Positions 12,839-26,105 of a stretch of 64,000 nucleotides of DNA are shown piece after piece; position 1 is the stretch's first letter; the number at the start of each line of letters is the position of its first letter. The stretch comes from Phocoena phocoena (taxonomy: Eukaryota; Chordata; Mammalia; Artiodactyla; Phocoenidae), in NCBI RefSeq assembly GCF_963924675.1, contig NC_089222.1, positions 135,248,281-135,312,280 on the forward strand, read 5' to 3'. Below the pieces are notes generated by a model. It saw nothing but the letters and a program-made list of their open reading frames with translations. It ran no database searches and was not told where the DNA came from. The position numbers and the translations under genes are program-made.

Positions 12839-13272
12839 CTGAAAGTTAAAACGAGAAACTTTAGGGGCACAATCCAAAAATGAATTCACTCCTAATGAGA
12901 TGCCAGTAAGTATTAGTCTAAATTTTCCTCAGTGGAATTTTGAGGAAGGTTCCAGTACTAGTGTGGAGAAGGGAGAGATTTCAGAACTAAGGAAGGGAAG
13001 TAGATAGTTTATTTTCTGATACGAACACTATAATACCTGTACTACCTCTTTCCTTTTCTTCCTTTTCTCTCACCTCTGAGTGATGATAAAGACGATGGCT
13101 GATGTACAGAACAAAGTCAGAGTCCTGGGGGCATCTGTGCTCCTCATTAAACTTGTCCCTGATTCACGGCTCCCTTCCCAGAGTTTGGTTCTATAGGATA
13201 GTGAGGTATGCTTCCAGTAAAATCCCATTTTCCCCTGAGCTAATCTGATTTTATTTTTGGTCTCTTACAAAA
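12839..13272. other. CRYZL1 intron, no features seen
   Basis: Unique-looking intron sequence upstream (in gene sense) of coding exon 5; no repeat recognised. Confidence 0.4.
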
Positions 13273-13281
13273 AGGATCTTG

Positions 13282-13491
13282 TTCTTTTTTTTTTTTTTGT
13301 GGTACGTGGGCCTCTCACTGTTGTGGCCTCTCCGATTGCAGAGCACAGGCTCTGGACGCGCAGGCTCAGCGGCCACGGCTCACAGGCCCAGCCGCTCCGC
13401 GGCATGTGGGATCTTCCCGGACCGGGGCACGAACCCATGTACCCTGCATCGGCAGGCGGACTCTCAACCACGGCGCCACCAGGGAAGCCCC
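13282..13491 (-). mobile_element. CHR-type SINE, short young form
   Basis: Poly-T with gtggtacgtgggcctctcac, ending ccaccagggaagcccc. Target duplication aggatcttg at 13273-13281 and 13492-13500. Confidence 0.94.
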
Positions 13492-13500
13492 AGGATCTTG

Positions 13501-14286
13501 AATAATACAATGTCACTGACTTCTTGGGCAGATAATAAAGATAAGATAGAAATAATAAATTCTCAAAGAAAATACCCAAGTCAAAGGCAATTGTGTTAAA
13601 AGCTGATGAAAACTTTCCTATAAATTTATTCTTAACAGCTTCAAGCATGCTGTAAAGCTATACATTTTCTAAGTCTATATGAATATTTTCCTATGAATAT
13701 TTTCTACAGAGAATTGGCAATTTCAGACTACTACTAAATGCATACTTTATATTTGTGTGAATGTCTAGGACACAAGTATAAATGTATATTTTTGCGAAAT
13801 GGTATTAACTATGGATTAAAAAAGAAAACCAATAAATTAAATGTCTCCAGTAAATTTTTAGTTTTACGAGGGTAGTAAGGGAGCAGCTCTGTACAATTCA
13901 AGTCGGATGTGGAGAGAAGAGCTTCTATGTAGCCAAGTCAGTCAGTAGTCTTCAAGCATATGGACTGTGACTTTTCTTTTCTCTGGAGTCTTCAGTCTAA
14001 CTATAGACCGGGGTCCTGCCAGTGAAGGGCTGCGCCAGGGACAGTAACAACTATGGTCATCTTTCTATCGTATCTACAAATATTGAAAAGTTTTAAATGT
14101 TCTGCTATTGTGATCAAACTCCCAATTCTCTTCATCAATGGATATTTGAGAGTAAATTCCAAAACTTAGGTAAGTACTTGTATATGAAGAAAGGTCACAC
14201 TAAGCATCAGCAATTGTATAGAAAAAAAGAAAAAGAAACAACAGTAAGACAGACGACTTGAAATAGGACTAGGACCTATAACTTAC
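13501..14286. other. CRYZL1 intron, no features seen
   Basis: Unique AT-rich sequence up to the 45-bp exon; no repeat recognised. Confidence 0.4.
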
Positions 14287-14331
14287 CAGCTACTTCATCA
14301 CCTGGTTGAAAGAATGATACCTTGCTTCCAA
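14287..14331 (-). CDS. CRYZL1: CRYZL1 coding exon 4 (45-bp microexon-like)
   Basis: This small exon of 45 bp has acceptor ctttag at 14337-14332 and donor GCTG|gtaagt at 14287/14286. It encodes (V)GSKVSFFQPGDEVA plus one base of glycine. The QPGDEVAG motif is the usual MDR 'F..GD.V.G' signature of the catalytic N-terminal domain; human CRYZL1 has QPDDEVVG as I recall, so this cetacean copy is closer to the family consensus at two sites. Confidence 0.93.
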
Positions 14332-14937
14332 CTAAAGAGTGGAGAAAATTAATAATCATTATTTTGAGGTTATTAAATATAACTGAACGATTAAAATAAA
14401 TTTTAAAAGCCATGGATTAATAAAAAGTCACTAACTCAGAGAAAAAGTCAAGAACTTCTAGGACATTTTGATAGTCTGTAAGGACAGTAGGAAAGAACAT
14501 CTCAAATCTGGATTTTCTCCAATATCTGGGCCATGTGGTTGTTGACACCGTGGAGCAGGATATCTCTCTGTTCAGCTAAGGATGAAGGAATAAAGGAAAA
14601 TAATCCACTCCACAGCTCTTATGATAATGACATTGGGTACACTGGGTTCCACCCCTCCTGAGGCTCGTCCAATCTGTCATTGTTTGAGTTGTAAAATCTC
14701 TGACGCACAGTGGGAATTCTGGTTAGAATCACATATAAACTACTTTGATTTGGGATTATGGAAATAAGTTCAGAATGGTGCCAAGAAATTTTGGGGACTA
14801 TACAGAAGTGATAGTTACATTTTCTCTTTGCGTGTAGAGAAAAGTCCTATACCATCAGTCAATTCTTTAGAATATTTTTGTTCAAATAGTTACAAAAGAA
14901 AATGGGAGGAAAAAACCCAAACCTCCATGAAGGCCTA

Positions 14938-15065
14938 CTTGTGCCCAGCATTTTACCGTGTTATCACATTTAATCTTCATGGCATACCCATTAAGTATCT
15001 ATTATTACTCCTATTTAACAGACAAGGAAACTGAGATGCAGCAGTGAAGTAAGGTAGAGCCTGAA
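14938..15065 (-). repeat. MIR fragment
   Basis: Matches the reverse complement of the MIR 3' half: tttaatcttcatggcatacc and acaaggaaactgagatgca. Confidence 0.7.
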
Positions 15066-15119
15066 ATCTGGAAGCGGCACCTCAGGCTGGCTCTGTCTGC
15101 AAAAGGGCCCCAGTTTGCT

Positions 15120-16560
15120 GCTTCTTTGGATCTCTTCTGTGCCATTATCCCCCAATAATTTTGGCTTCTGTACTTTTCTTTTTCCCTCCTGCTGAGGATT
15201 CTTGTCTACCTGAAATCACCCTGATCCTTTTTTCTTGGCTTCCTTCATACTCCTCTTAATTGTCCTTCAAACAGTGGCATTGCCAAGGGTTCCATGCTGT
15301 GTCTCCTTCATCTCAACTCTCTCCCTGGATGAACTCATCACCCTTCTATAGTTTCAAACACAACCTATAAGCTGAGAACTTTCAAATGTAACCAGAATCT
15401 TGTAAATCATTTCCTGCTTTTACCTGTTTTTAATTTCCCCGTTCCAGTCAATTATTAAGTTCTGCTGGCTTTACTATTTCTTGAATACATTCACTACATC
15501 TGCCGCCACTGTCTAGGTTATGGTTGTTTTTAATTAATTATTTATTTTTGGCTGCACTGGGTCTTCGTTGATGCGTGCGGGCTTTCTCTAGTTGCGGCGA
15601 GCAGGGGCCACTATTCGTTGTGGTGCGCGGGCTTCTCATTGCAATGGCTTCTCTTGTTGCAGAGCACAGGCTATAGGCGCGCGGGCTTCAGTATTTGTGG
15701 CATGTGGGCTCAGTATTTGTGGCATGCGGGCTCTAGAGCGCAGGCTCAGTAGCTGTGGCTCACGGGCTTAGTAGCTGTGGCTCAGTTGCTCCGTGACATG
15801 TGGGATCTTCCCGGACCAGGGCTTGAACCTGTGTCCTCTGCACTGGCAGGCGGATTCTTAACCACTGCGCCACCAGTGCGCCATCATGCCGTTTCTTGCC
15901 TGTTGGTCTACTACCCAAACAGTCCTCTTGCCTACAGCCTGGTTTGCTTCAAATCCACCCTTCTTATGGCCACTCTAATACTCTCTCTACAACCCAATCT
16001 GAGATAGGAGGCTCATCATGAGTCTGGCCCTTGCCTACCCTCTTGTCTCATGTTTTGTGGGGGAAGGAATCAGTGTTCCTATCATCATGAAAAGATTCTG
16101 TTCAGTATCTTTTATTCTGTGATCTCTGAAGGAGAATTTTCTTGACACAGTGGTTTTTTTCTGCCAAGTACCTTGCCTATGACTCATGCCCAGAACTTAA
16201 TTTTGCTCTAGTAACACCAAACTCCATAATTCTTACATACATCACGTTATTACCTGCTTCTGCGTCTTTGCTCACGCTATCTTCTCTGCTGAGCGTGATT
16301 CTTGGAGAAGAATTCTCCTCCTGCCCACCCCTTACTGTCTGGTTAACTTACTCCAAGAAGCCTTTCCTGTTTCTGCTGGCTGGTTGGGCACCTCTCCTTG
16401 GAGCTTTCAGAATGAATCTGCCTATATGTGTTTGTCTGCCTCTCCCCTAGATTGTGAACTCTTGGAGGGCAGGGACTGTCTTATTTATCTTCACATTCCA
16501 AGCACTTTGCAAGTGCTCATTAAATGATGAATAAATAAATAAATAAATGAATGAATGATT
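15120..16560 (+). mobile_element. L2 remnant, split by a SINE
   Basis: 15890-16560 ends in the typical L2 3' terminus (attgtgaactcttggagggc agggactgtc.., then ctcattaaatgatgaataaa). Upstream C/T-rich sequence at 15120-15530 looks like an earlier part. Highly diverged. The (aaat)(gaat) run at 16528-16556 is the tail. Confidence 0.6.
15530..15877 (-). mobile_element. CHR-type SINE, long form
   Basis: Reverse long body from ggctgcactgggtcttcgtt to accactgcgccaccag. The final 'ggaagtccc' head is lost or mutated. It shows a duplicated 'ctcagtatttgtggcatg' unit at about 15690-15725. Confidence 0.9.
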
Positions 16561-17442
<882 letters not shown>

Positions 17443-17915
17443 CTAAATAATGACAAAGGCTTGAATTTATTGTCAAGAATAAATCCGAACCTCTTTTCAT
17501 ACATGAGGAAAGCAGGAGCAAAAACCAAACCAGATAAAAAGCAAATATGACTCCATTTTTGGCGTCAAGACAAAAAGCAAGTAACTTCACAAAACAGGTT
17601 CCTCTATAGAGTAGGAAACCAAGTTTGCTGAGGAATTAGTGGACATTAGGGCTTAGGTATGAGTATTACCATTCAAACCACCATCAACATACTTTAACAT
17701 CTTTATTCTGCCAAATATGAAGGGAAATTATAGCCAGAACAATTCTCAGTTGGCTAAACACTTTGTACCGGTCACCTCATTTGGGTGGGGTGGGTTTGAG
17801 TGTTTCTCACAAGCCTTGGGTTAGGGAGTAGGTGAGAAGTAGTGATGGATATACACAGGGAAACTGCGACATAATCTCAGGCTGGAGTTTCTTCTTTTAA
17901 AGGATAAATTATTTA

Positions 17916-18273
17916 TTTATTTTTCATTTGTTTATTTAATTAATTAATTTTTGGCTGCACTGGGTCTTTGTTGGTGTGCGCAGGCTTTCTCTAGTTGTGG
18001 CGAGTGGGGGCTACTCTTCATTGCGGTGCGCGGGCTTCTCATTGCGATGGCTTCTCTTGTTGTGGAGCCACGGGCTCTAGGCGCACGGGCTTCAGTAGTT
18101 GTGGCAGTTGGGCTCAGTAGTTGTGGCTCACGGGCTCTAGAGCGCAGGCTCAGTAGTTGTGGCGCACGGGCTTAGTTGGTTCGCGGCATGCGGGATCTTC
18201 CCGGACCAGGGATCGAACCCGTGTCCCCTGCACTGGTGGGAGGATTCTTAACCACTGACTACCAGGGAAGTCC
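17916..18273 (-). mobile_element. CHR-type SINE, long form
   Basis: Reverse long body, ggctgcactgggtctttgtt to accagggaagtcc, with near-duplicate flanks aaattattta and aaattactta. Confidence 0.92.
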
Positions 18274-19723
18274 AAATTACTTATTTTTGAGAGATTAGTA
18301 TGTTGTTAGATTCTGACCACATTCAGCATTTGATTTTTAAAGTGACAAGAGGGTACGTAGATAAGCCTGTAGTTTAAGTTCCTTTTATACTTTTCTAAAA
18401 GTATAAAAGTTACTATACTTTTATAATAATACTAGAGATGCTGAACATATTTGTAGATATGTTAATATTTTAGGAACAGTAAGTAAAAAGAAATTGAAAT
18501 AATTTTCTTGTATATTTTCCCTTATTTTTCAATTCTTTGATCTCCTATACATACGTCATTGCCAGAAAAGTCTCTTTCTCAATATGGAACTTTACCCTTT
18601 TCCTAAGATGTTCACACAACGTTCTTACAGAAATACTCGGTGTTTTACAGTGTTTATTTTTTATGCAGAGCTAAAATCATGGTTATGGCAATTGCACCCT
18701 GTTCTCCTTCACTTACCATAAGCATCTTCTCATATTCCTAAAGTTTTCATAATCATTATGATTAATAGTTGTTGTAAAATCAAATTTATTTCACTGTAAT
18801 TTACCATTTCTTTCTGTTAGACATGGAGATAATTTCCTAGACCAGCATTTGAATGGATTTTTTGTAGTTTTAAAAAGAACATCTTGGAAGGGCTGAACAC
18901 AGATCTCTCCAGATAAGGAACAGTAGATTATTCGCAGTGAAAGGACTTCAGGGCATCTCACTAATTCACTTCTCAAGTCATACTCATGTTACAGAATTGC
19001 CCAGTGGAAGCCTATCCCTTTGTTCTGTAGCTTCCCTAAATGTGACTTTACCGAAGAAAACTTTTAGATCCCTAGAAGTTATGCTGACATTATAAGCCAA
19101 TAAGTTAAGGGTCCAATAAAACTATAGTATTCATCTTTATAAAACTGAGTAAATGGGCCTGCTCTATTTATCATGGCACATTTAACCATACTTTATTTAT
19201 TTATCATTTGAAGACTTTCCATGTACTTCGTGGTCAATAACGGAAGATTACTGTGGGGTGGTGTGAGGTGGTGTATGAGAGAGAGAGACAAAGAGAAATG
19301 ACAAGAAGAATATGAACCCTATCAAGACACTGACTAGAAATATCTACAGACTAGAGACTTAATAAATTAATTTTAGGTTTCTAGTTTCTATTTTTACTAT
19401 ATTTAAACACTCACTTCTTCCTTGATTATAGGCCTTAGTAATTATAAATTCTCAGCTTTTCACAATGTAAAGGAGTTTATAAAATATTTTCATATAATAA
19501 TATAAAATGCATGACTTCAATTAGGCTAATAATTTACCTTAATATAGAAATACACAAATGAACATTTAATTTTTTCCTAGCTGTTCTATTCTTCTAAGAA
19601 TGATAATTTCTTTGTACTCAGAAGTCAGTTGTTATTATTATAATTTTTGTACGCTAAATATATTGTGAAACTCTCATTTGACTTTTGGCCAAAATAAAAG
19701 CACCAATACCTTTGGATTTATAC
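18274..19723. other. CRYZL1 intron, no clear features
   Basis: Mostly unique sequence. The stretch at 18560-18800 has an L1-like flavour but is too diverged to assign. 19260-19310 has a gaga-rich patch. Confidence 0.4.
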
Positions 19724-19801
19724 CTTTGTATTTATCTGGCTCAGAGCACAAGCTTTAACTTGAAGCTTCACATAGTTATCCTCTGTAACAGGAAGATTTT
19801 C
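19724..19801 (-). CDS. CRYZL1: CRYZL1 coding exon 2
   Basis: This 78-bp exon (26 whole codons) has acceptor ttctag at 19807-19802 and donor AAG|gtataa at 19724/19723. It encodes ENLPVTEDNYVKLQVKACAL, then SQINTK. 'V.L.V.A.AL' is the usual N-terminal beta strand of the quinone reductase family. The donor is weaker than the consensus because it lacks the +5 G. Both borders are in phase 0. Confidence 0.94.
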
Positions 19802-21425
19802 CTAGAACCAAATAATAAAATCATTACACATTCCTTTGAGAATATGCCTTCATGTCGCAAAAATTTTCACACATAATCGAACAAAATCAAACAGACTCCA
19901 AATCTTACACCTAACTTAACTGAAAAAGGTACAAGCAATTATCCTATAGTATATAATACAAAAGAATATAGGGAATCTCGGGGTAAAAATTTTAAAAAAG
20001 CCTTAGTTAGGGTACATATTTTGAAAAGGTACCTAAGATACTGACAGGGATATATGTGTAGGCAATGAACACAGGATAACGAAGTAGAGCAACAAATACT
20101 GTACCTCATTTTAATTTAAATAATCTCAAAGCATCAAATCTTCATGCAGGGATAGCCTTAAACACATACACATAATATATACACCGTACTGATTATGGAG
20201 TTTTCTTAATGCTATAAATAAAGTTCATTAGTGTCATTTATTAATCTCTGCCTATTTAACATCTTTTTGGACATTTCAGCATGCCCCATGGCACTCTGGG
20301 GTCAAAATACAAATTTAATGGAACTTAATTATTCCTCATATTCCACAGCTAGATATAACTTCAAAGGCAAAGATATTTCAGACTCAGGTACTCAATGTCA
20401 TCCACCAATGACACCAATAATTAAAATGCTTTCTTCAACCCTTGATATGCCCCAATATTAGATCAAAAGTTGGCTAGAACAGCTACTTTGCACAGTGCCT
20501 CCTGTGTTCTATCAGAGGGATCACTGTGTTTAATTTGATATGAACACAGTACTCTGGGCTATCCCTTTTTAAAACTCAGATTTGATAATATTTGGTGATA
20601 ACACGAATATATTCAACAATATCGATGAATTTGTGGATTTTACTCATGACTGTGTGAACCTGGTGATGATTGCTCCTGAGAGCCAATCAAAACTTTAGAC
20701 CTTTCATCCTGACCCAATGGTAGAAACCAACCTGTCTGAGGTTTAGACTCCTAACTTAAATGATTTTGGAGCTGTAGAAAGATAACACAGAAAAACTGGA
20801 TTGTGTTCATGAGCCGGAAATTCTTATTACTACTATGAAACACATAGAGCACTTAGTTTTCATCCCTAAATTTACAGTGCGATAATGACTCTGGCCTGCC
20901 ACAAACCTTTCAGTCACCAATGTATGAAAATTCTACTATCTATGCTTAAAGTGGTAAAAAACTGGAAACCATTTAAGGCTTAGTGAACGAGGTAACTTCG
21001 CACAGCTCAGAAGTTAGTGGGAAAAACAACGCTTTTCCACCTCTTTCATTTCCCAATATGAGAGAAAGTATTTTCTGAAATATGCCTACAATCTGAAAAC
21101 TCACTTTACTGTGGTCTTCAGAATAAACTGGGTTAATTTTGCAACACATAAGACTACTGAAGTTGTTCTGTTTTCCTAATATCTTTTATGCCACCACCCT
21201 GAGGAACTAAAAACTCTTTTGTAGCAACTCTTTTAAAAAATATAGTTATACCACAATATGGACCACTGTTTTCACATAAGATTAATTTATAGGGTTTCAC
21301 TTAAGTAATTTTCACTCATTTAGTTCAACTCAAAATAATTTGTAACAGGCCATTTAAAACTGGGTCTGTCACATATGGAAAATACACTATCTTGTTTCAT
21401 TTAACGATTAAACAATTTTTCTTAC
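19802..21425. other. CRYZL1 intron between coding exons 1 and 2, unique sequence
   Basis: About 1.6 kb with no SINE, L1 or other repeat that I recognise, unusual for this window. Confidence 0.5.
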
Positions 21426-21491
21426 CCTTTCTTGGAACACAAATGTTATTTCTTCACTTGTAGAACTCTGTTGAAAATATAAGCCTTTCAT
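21426..21491 (-). CDS. CRYZL1: CRYZL1 coding exon 1 with the annotated-type start codon
   Basis: The exon spans 21426-21497 with acceptor ttttag at 21503-21498 and donor AGG|gtaaga at 21426/21425. The first six bases are upstream of ATG (21491-21489). It encodes MKGLYFQQSSTSEEITFVFQ and ER. This start equals the human CRYZL1 N-terminus as I recall it, and there is an A at -3. The six leader bases are GTG ACT with no stop, so the frame remains open into exon 1; see the finding on an upstream ATG. Confidence 0.95.
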
Positions 21492-21497
21492 AGTCAC

Positions 21498-23273
21498 CTA
21501 AAAACAAAAAAAAGAAAAAATATACATGAAATAAACTAATCAACAAAACGTCTTCCAGATCAAATGAAAGTAAAAATTGAAAAATAGTGCTGGCAAAGGA
21601 TAAAATGACAACTCTAAGTGTTGTCTTCAAATGAATTCAGGTAATAGTTCTTGAAAGCAATCAAACAAGATAGTATGCAACAATCTCTGGTACGCATTTG
21701 AGAATGGGCTTATAGTTCAACCTTTCACACAAAGGTGAGCATGTGCTTAACTCCACTTTACTGTTCAATAAAAAGTTTGAGATGTACTTGAAAAAATAAA
21801 AAAAACCTTATGCAGGCCAGAGGGCTCAATTTTAATAACCAAAGGTGTCAACGAAAGGGCTTTCAAAGTCTTAAAAAAGACCATTAAAAAAGGAAAAAGT
21901 GGACAATCAAGACACTCATTGAAACTGTACCCCTAATTCCTCTGTATCAGTTTATAAGCCATTTAATGAAAGTATTTAAACCTGTATTCTGCAGACTTCT
22001 TGTGACTGCATAGGTCCCGTGCTCATGAAGCCGGCCCTGAAAGCAGAATCTTAGTGGATCTAATGGATCTGTATAGTGGATTTTTCCTGAGCAGTTCAGT
22101 AATGGTTGCTTTCTAGAAGGTAATAATCAAATGCTGGAACTAAGAGAAATGAGTACACATTCCAGACATTTATAGAAATTATGTATGTAGCATCTATCAA
22201 CAAAGTATATAAAGAAAAGAAGAGCCAGGTAGGAAGATTAAATTAAGTCTAGCCCTCTGGTTAGAGAAGCCCTCTGGGGTGGGTGTGTGCGCGTGTACAT
22301 ACATCAATATGTTTGCTGGGGTGGAGGGGAGAGGGGAAGAACCTAAGCACAGAACAGCAGCTATGCATTCCCTTTTATAGAAATCTAAGCTCTTCTGCCT
22401 AGTTGTCAAGGCTGTCTAGATGCATACCCACTGTCCCTAATCTACCTTACTCCCCCCATTTTTCCAACACATACCCTGTCTGATCTAGTCAGCATGACTT
22501 CACACCATATGGCCACCGCTGTCTCAGGGCTCCAAGGCACTGCCTGCTCTCTGAGACTGCACAGTACTTACGCTATAGATTCTGTGAAGTAAGTAAAGCT
22601 CAAGTCCTACTCCCTATCTGAAATCACCTCCCAGTGACTTGCAATCTACCCCATCTGTCCCATGCTTCTAGATTTCATTGTTACATACTAACAAACAAAG
22701 CCTTGCTTTATTCACTCACTAACTAGTGGGTTTTCCCAGCTATTGCTTCGAAGAATCAATATTCCTTATTACGAAGTAAATAAACCTCTGCTCCTACTCA
22801 GTCTGGAGCTACTGGAGTTGCCTTTTTGAGAAATGAAATAATTACACATCAACACCTCGATTTCAAAGTGTCTCCCTTTGTAATTCTGGAAGCCACTGTC
22901 TTCCCTGCCCATTGCATCTGAGAACATACGGCATGTCTCCCAGATCAGCAGTCACATGGATCTCATACTGTATGCACCTCCAGTTTCAAAGACCCTGGAA
23001 GCTGTTTGTGTGAACCCCTAGTGTCCCTTAAGACAACTGTTATATACATAATACTGCCAGTATTTTTGGTATGATCGTCCTAAATAGTTCCTCCAAATTA
23101 GATTACAATCAATCTGGCTGGTAGAAAAAAGTAATGTTTAGTTGGTCCAATAAGAAAACATGTGGGAGCAAAAAAACCCCTCCAAGTTACAAAGTGAAGA
23201 AAGAGAAGTGTTTTTACAAAAGCGGCCAGAAGAAAATTGAGGAACTATTACTTGTTTTGCAACCCCAAAAATG
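21498..23273. other. CRYZL1 intron 1, 3' part
   Basis: Mostly unique. 22430-22830 ends in tattacgaagtaaataaacc followed by ctctgctcctactcagtctg, loosely like an LTR polyadenylation region, but I cannot assign a family. Confidence 0.35.
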
Positions 23274-23291
23274 AGTACTAAGCACTTTTTA

Positions 23292-23641
23292 AAAAAATAA
23301 TTAATTAATTTATTTATTTAGGCTGCGTTGGGTCTTCGTTGCTGCACAAGGGCTTTCTCTAGTTGCAGCGAGTGGGGTTACTCTTCGTTGCGGTGCATGG
23401 GCTTCTCATTGCGGTGGCTTCTCTTGTTGCAGAGCATGTGCTCTAGGCGCACAGGCTTCAGTAGCTGTGGCAGGCGGGCTCAGCAACTGTGGCTCTCAGG
23501 CTCTAGAGGACAGGCTCAGTAGTTGTGGCACACGGGCTTAGTTGCTCTGCGGCATGTGGGATCTTCCCAGACCAGGGCTCAAACCCGTGTCTCCTGCACT
23601 GGCAGGTGGATTCTTAACCACTGCGCCACCAGGGAAGTCCC
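23292..23641 (-). mobile_element. CHR-type SINE, long form
   Basis: Reverse long body ggctgcgttgggtcttcgtt to ccaccagggaagtccc, with flanks tactaag at about 23276 and 23644. Confidence 0.92.
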
Positions 23642-23931
23642 AATACTAAGTTCTTAACAGGGAAAAAATGGTAGAATGGATGATATTCAAGTCCCACTAA
23701 GTTTCTTAGGCACTGGTCCAGATTAAATGGAACACTTAGTCCACTATTTAACAAAATTCTTATTGAATGTAAAGATATTTGCATACAGAAAATAAAATAA
23801 CTGAACACCTCATAAAATAAAAGTATAAATTAAATGTATACTATTTATCATGCCATTTCCAAGGATGAATGTTATGCAACCTCAAAATTATATATTCTAC
23901 TGTAAGCTTTCCTTTATCAAAGAAGCGCTAC

Positions 23932-24142
23932 GGGGCCTCCCTGGTGGTGCAGTGGTTGAGAGTCCACCTGCCGATGCAGGGGACACGGGTTCGTGCCCCG
24001 GTCTGGGAACATCTCACATGCTGTGGAGCGGCTGGGCCCGTGCGCCATGACCGTTGAGCCGGCGTGTCCGGAGCCTGTGCTCCGCAATGGGAGAGGCCAC
24101 AACAGTGAGAGGCCCGCGTACCGCAAAAAAAAAAAAAAAAAA
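23932..24142 (+). mobile_element. CHR-type SINE, short young form
   Basis: Forward copy with A tail of about 19; imperfect flanks gcgctacg and agtactacg. Confidence 0.93.
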
Positions 24143-25054
24143 AGTACTACGTAAAACTTTTAAATAAAAATAAATCTGTTTAAAAATACAGGCTGATGTA
24201 AAAAGCCCTATAAAAAGCATAAAGATTTAAAAGTTTTCCAGGTACATCTGATTTTAAATATATTTGACATAAGTCCACAAATTGAAGATTATGATTGTAA
24301 TATTTAAAATTTTTATAATGGTAACATATTAAAAATTTGGAGAAACAAACATTAAGACCTCTATTTTAAATAATTTTTGGTACAAAGCAGAATAAGGAAT
24401 TTGCATAAATTCAACATTTACCATAAATAACACCAAGAAAGTAGTTAAAGAAAGTACTAATCTTTTAAGGAATTTCTAAAAAAAAATCAATGGGAAGAAA
24501 TTTCAAATGGTTTCATCTTAGCTATAACAACATGAACTCCACTTGCTGTTCCCCTGCTACACTATGCCCCAAGGAGCTCATCTATTAATAATTGTAAATA
24601 AAACCTCTACAGATCATTCCTTATCTACACTTTCAGACCAAAAGTGTTCTGAGTATCAGATCAACCTCAAAATCAATGGACATAAAACTAGACTCGTTTT
24701 TTTTCCCCCAAACAAGATTTTGCTGTACCAAACTTCAGTAATCGAGGATATTTCAGAATCTATCATAATTCCTTCCTCTGCATTAAGTTATCAACCATAA
24801 GGCTTCCTTTTCCTTTATAATGTCCTGGCTTACCTGCTCATTTTATTTGTTAGCACAAGCGATGGGCTAACACTGCAATGCCTCAGGCATGCGCTATGGC
24901 CACAGGCTGCTGAATGGCTTCCTTTCTTTCCTTCATCCAATACACCTGTTACTCTATGAACAACTTAAGCCTGAAAGTCCAAACTCTTCTTATATGCTCA
25001 ATTTTCCATTTTTCCTCAACACAAACTTTACAATTTGGTGGCCACTTCAGGTTC
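24143..25054. other. CRYZL1 intron, no features seen
   Basis: AT-rich sequence without a recognised repeat. Confidence 0.4.
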
Positions 25055-25063
25055 GGGATTCAG

Positions 25064-25270
25064 TTTTTTTTTGGGGGGGGGGTATGCAGGCCTCTCACTG
25101 CTGTGGCCTCTCCCGTTGCGGAGCACAGGCTCGGGACGCGCAGGCTCAGCTGCCATGGCTCACGAGCCCAGCCGCTCCGCGGCATGTGGGATCTTCCTGG
25201 ACCGGGGCACGAACCCGTGTTCCCTGCATCGGCAGGCAGACTCTCAACCACTGTGCCACCAGGGAAGCCC
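25064..25270 (-). mobile_element. CHR-type SINE with a G-run in its tail
   Basis: The tail is nine T followed by about ten G (25064-25082) before tatgcaggcctctcactgct; flanks gggattcagtttt at 25055 and 25271. Confidence 0.93.
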
Positions 25271-25890
25271 GGGATTCAGTTTTAATGCTTCTAACCCACC
25301 CTAATTTATATTTTAAGGAAAGCACAGATACACTGTCAAGCAGCTAGGCTGCCAAAAAAACCAGATGAAGTCAACTCTGAAATGTTGGCCCATCATGCTG
25401 GGCCTAGTGTACAGCATTACGATGCTAGCTGGATTGTTAGGGGTAAATCTTCAGTTATATTGAAGAGGTGACAATACTAAGTTTTAACAATGTTCCTACC
25501 CAATTGTGGGACTTTTCATACATAGCTACATATCACAGAAAGAAGTATGTCAAACCATGTACCCATAAAACATACGGTCAGCATAATCCAAGTAACTAAT
25601 GGAGGTTTGGTTCAAATACCATACTTTGCAGGTTGTGGAGGAGACTGGTAGCCCTAACTAGATAGGCCAGTGCTGCTTCTTAAAGAGGGAGGCATATCTC
25701 TACATCGTGCAGGCAACAGTCTCTGGAAATCCGTATATTTTAAGGACACTTTAGATAAGCAATGAATACACAGGTGTTCGGCTACACACTGTACTGTTCT
25801 CCTGGGTCTGTTACAAGATGGGCATGGGAGACACTGTGATAGTGGCTCATACCTACCTAAACCTGGAAAGCATTTCTAGCTAATAACATG
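25271..25890. other. CRYZL1 intron, no features seen
   Basis: No repeat or exon recognised. Confidence 0.4.
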
Positions 25891-25900
25891 TATTATAAGA

Positions 25901-26105
25901 AATTTTTTTTTTTGCGGTACGTGGGCCTCTCACTGTTATGGCCTCTCCCGCTGCGGAGCATAGGCTCCGGACACGCAGGCTCAGCAGCCATGGCTCACGG
26001 GCCCAGCCGCTCCGCAGCACGTGGGATCCTCCCGGACCGGGGCATGAACCTGTGTCCCCCACATTGGCAGGCGGACTCTCAACCACCGCGCCATCAGGGA
26101 AGCCC
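25901..26105 (-). mobile_element. CHR-type SINE, short young form
   Basis: Reverse body ending gccatcagggaagcccc, flanks tataagaa at about 25893 and 26107. Confidence 0.92.

Noticed and set aside
22430..22830. Possible solitary LTR
   Set aside because: Only a weak polyadenylation-like string; no terminal TG..CA pair or duplication was found.
24889..25347. 152-codon plus-strand frame
   Set aside because: The frame owes its length to SINE sequence and has no start context or conserved domain.
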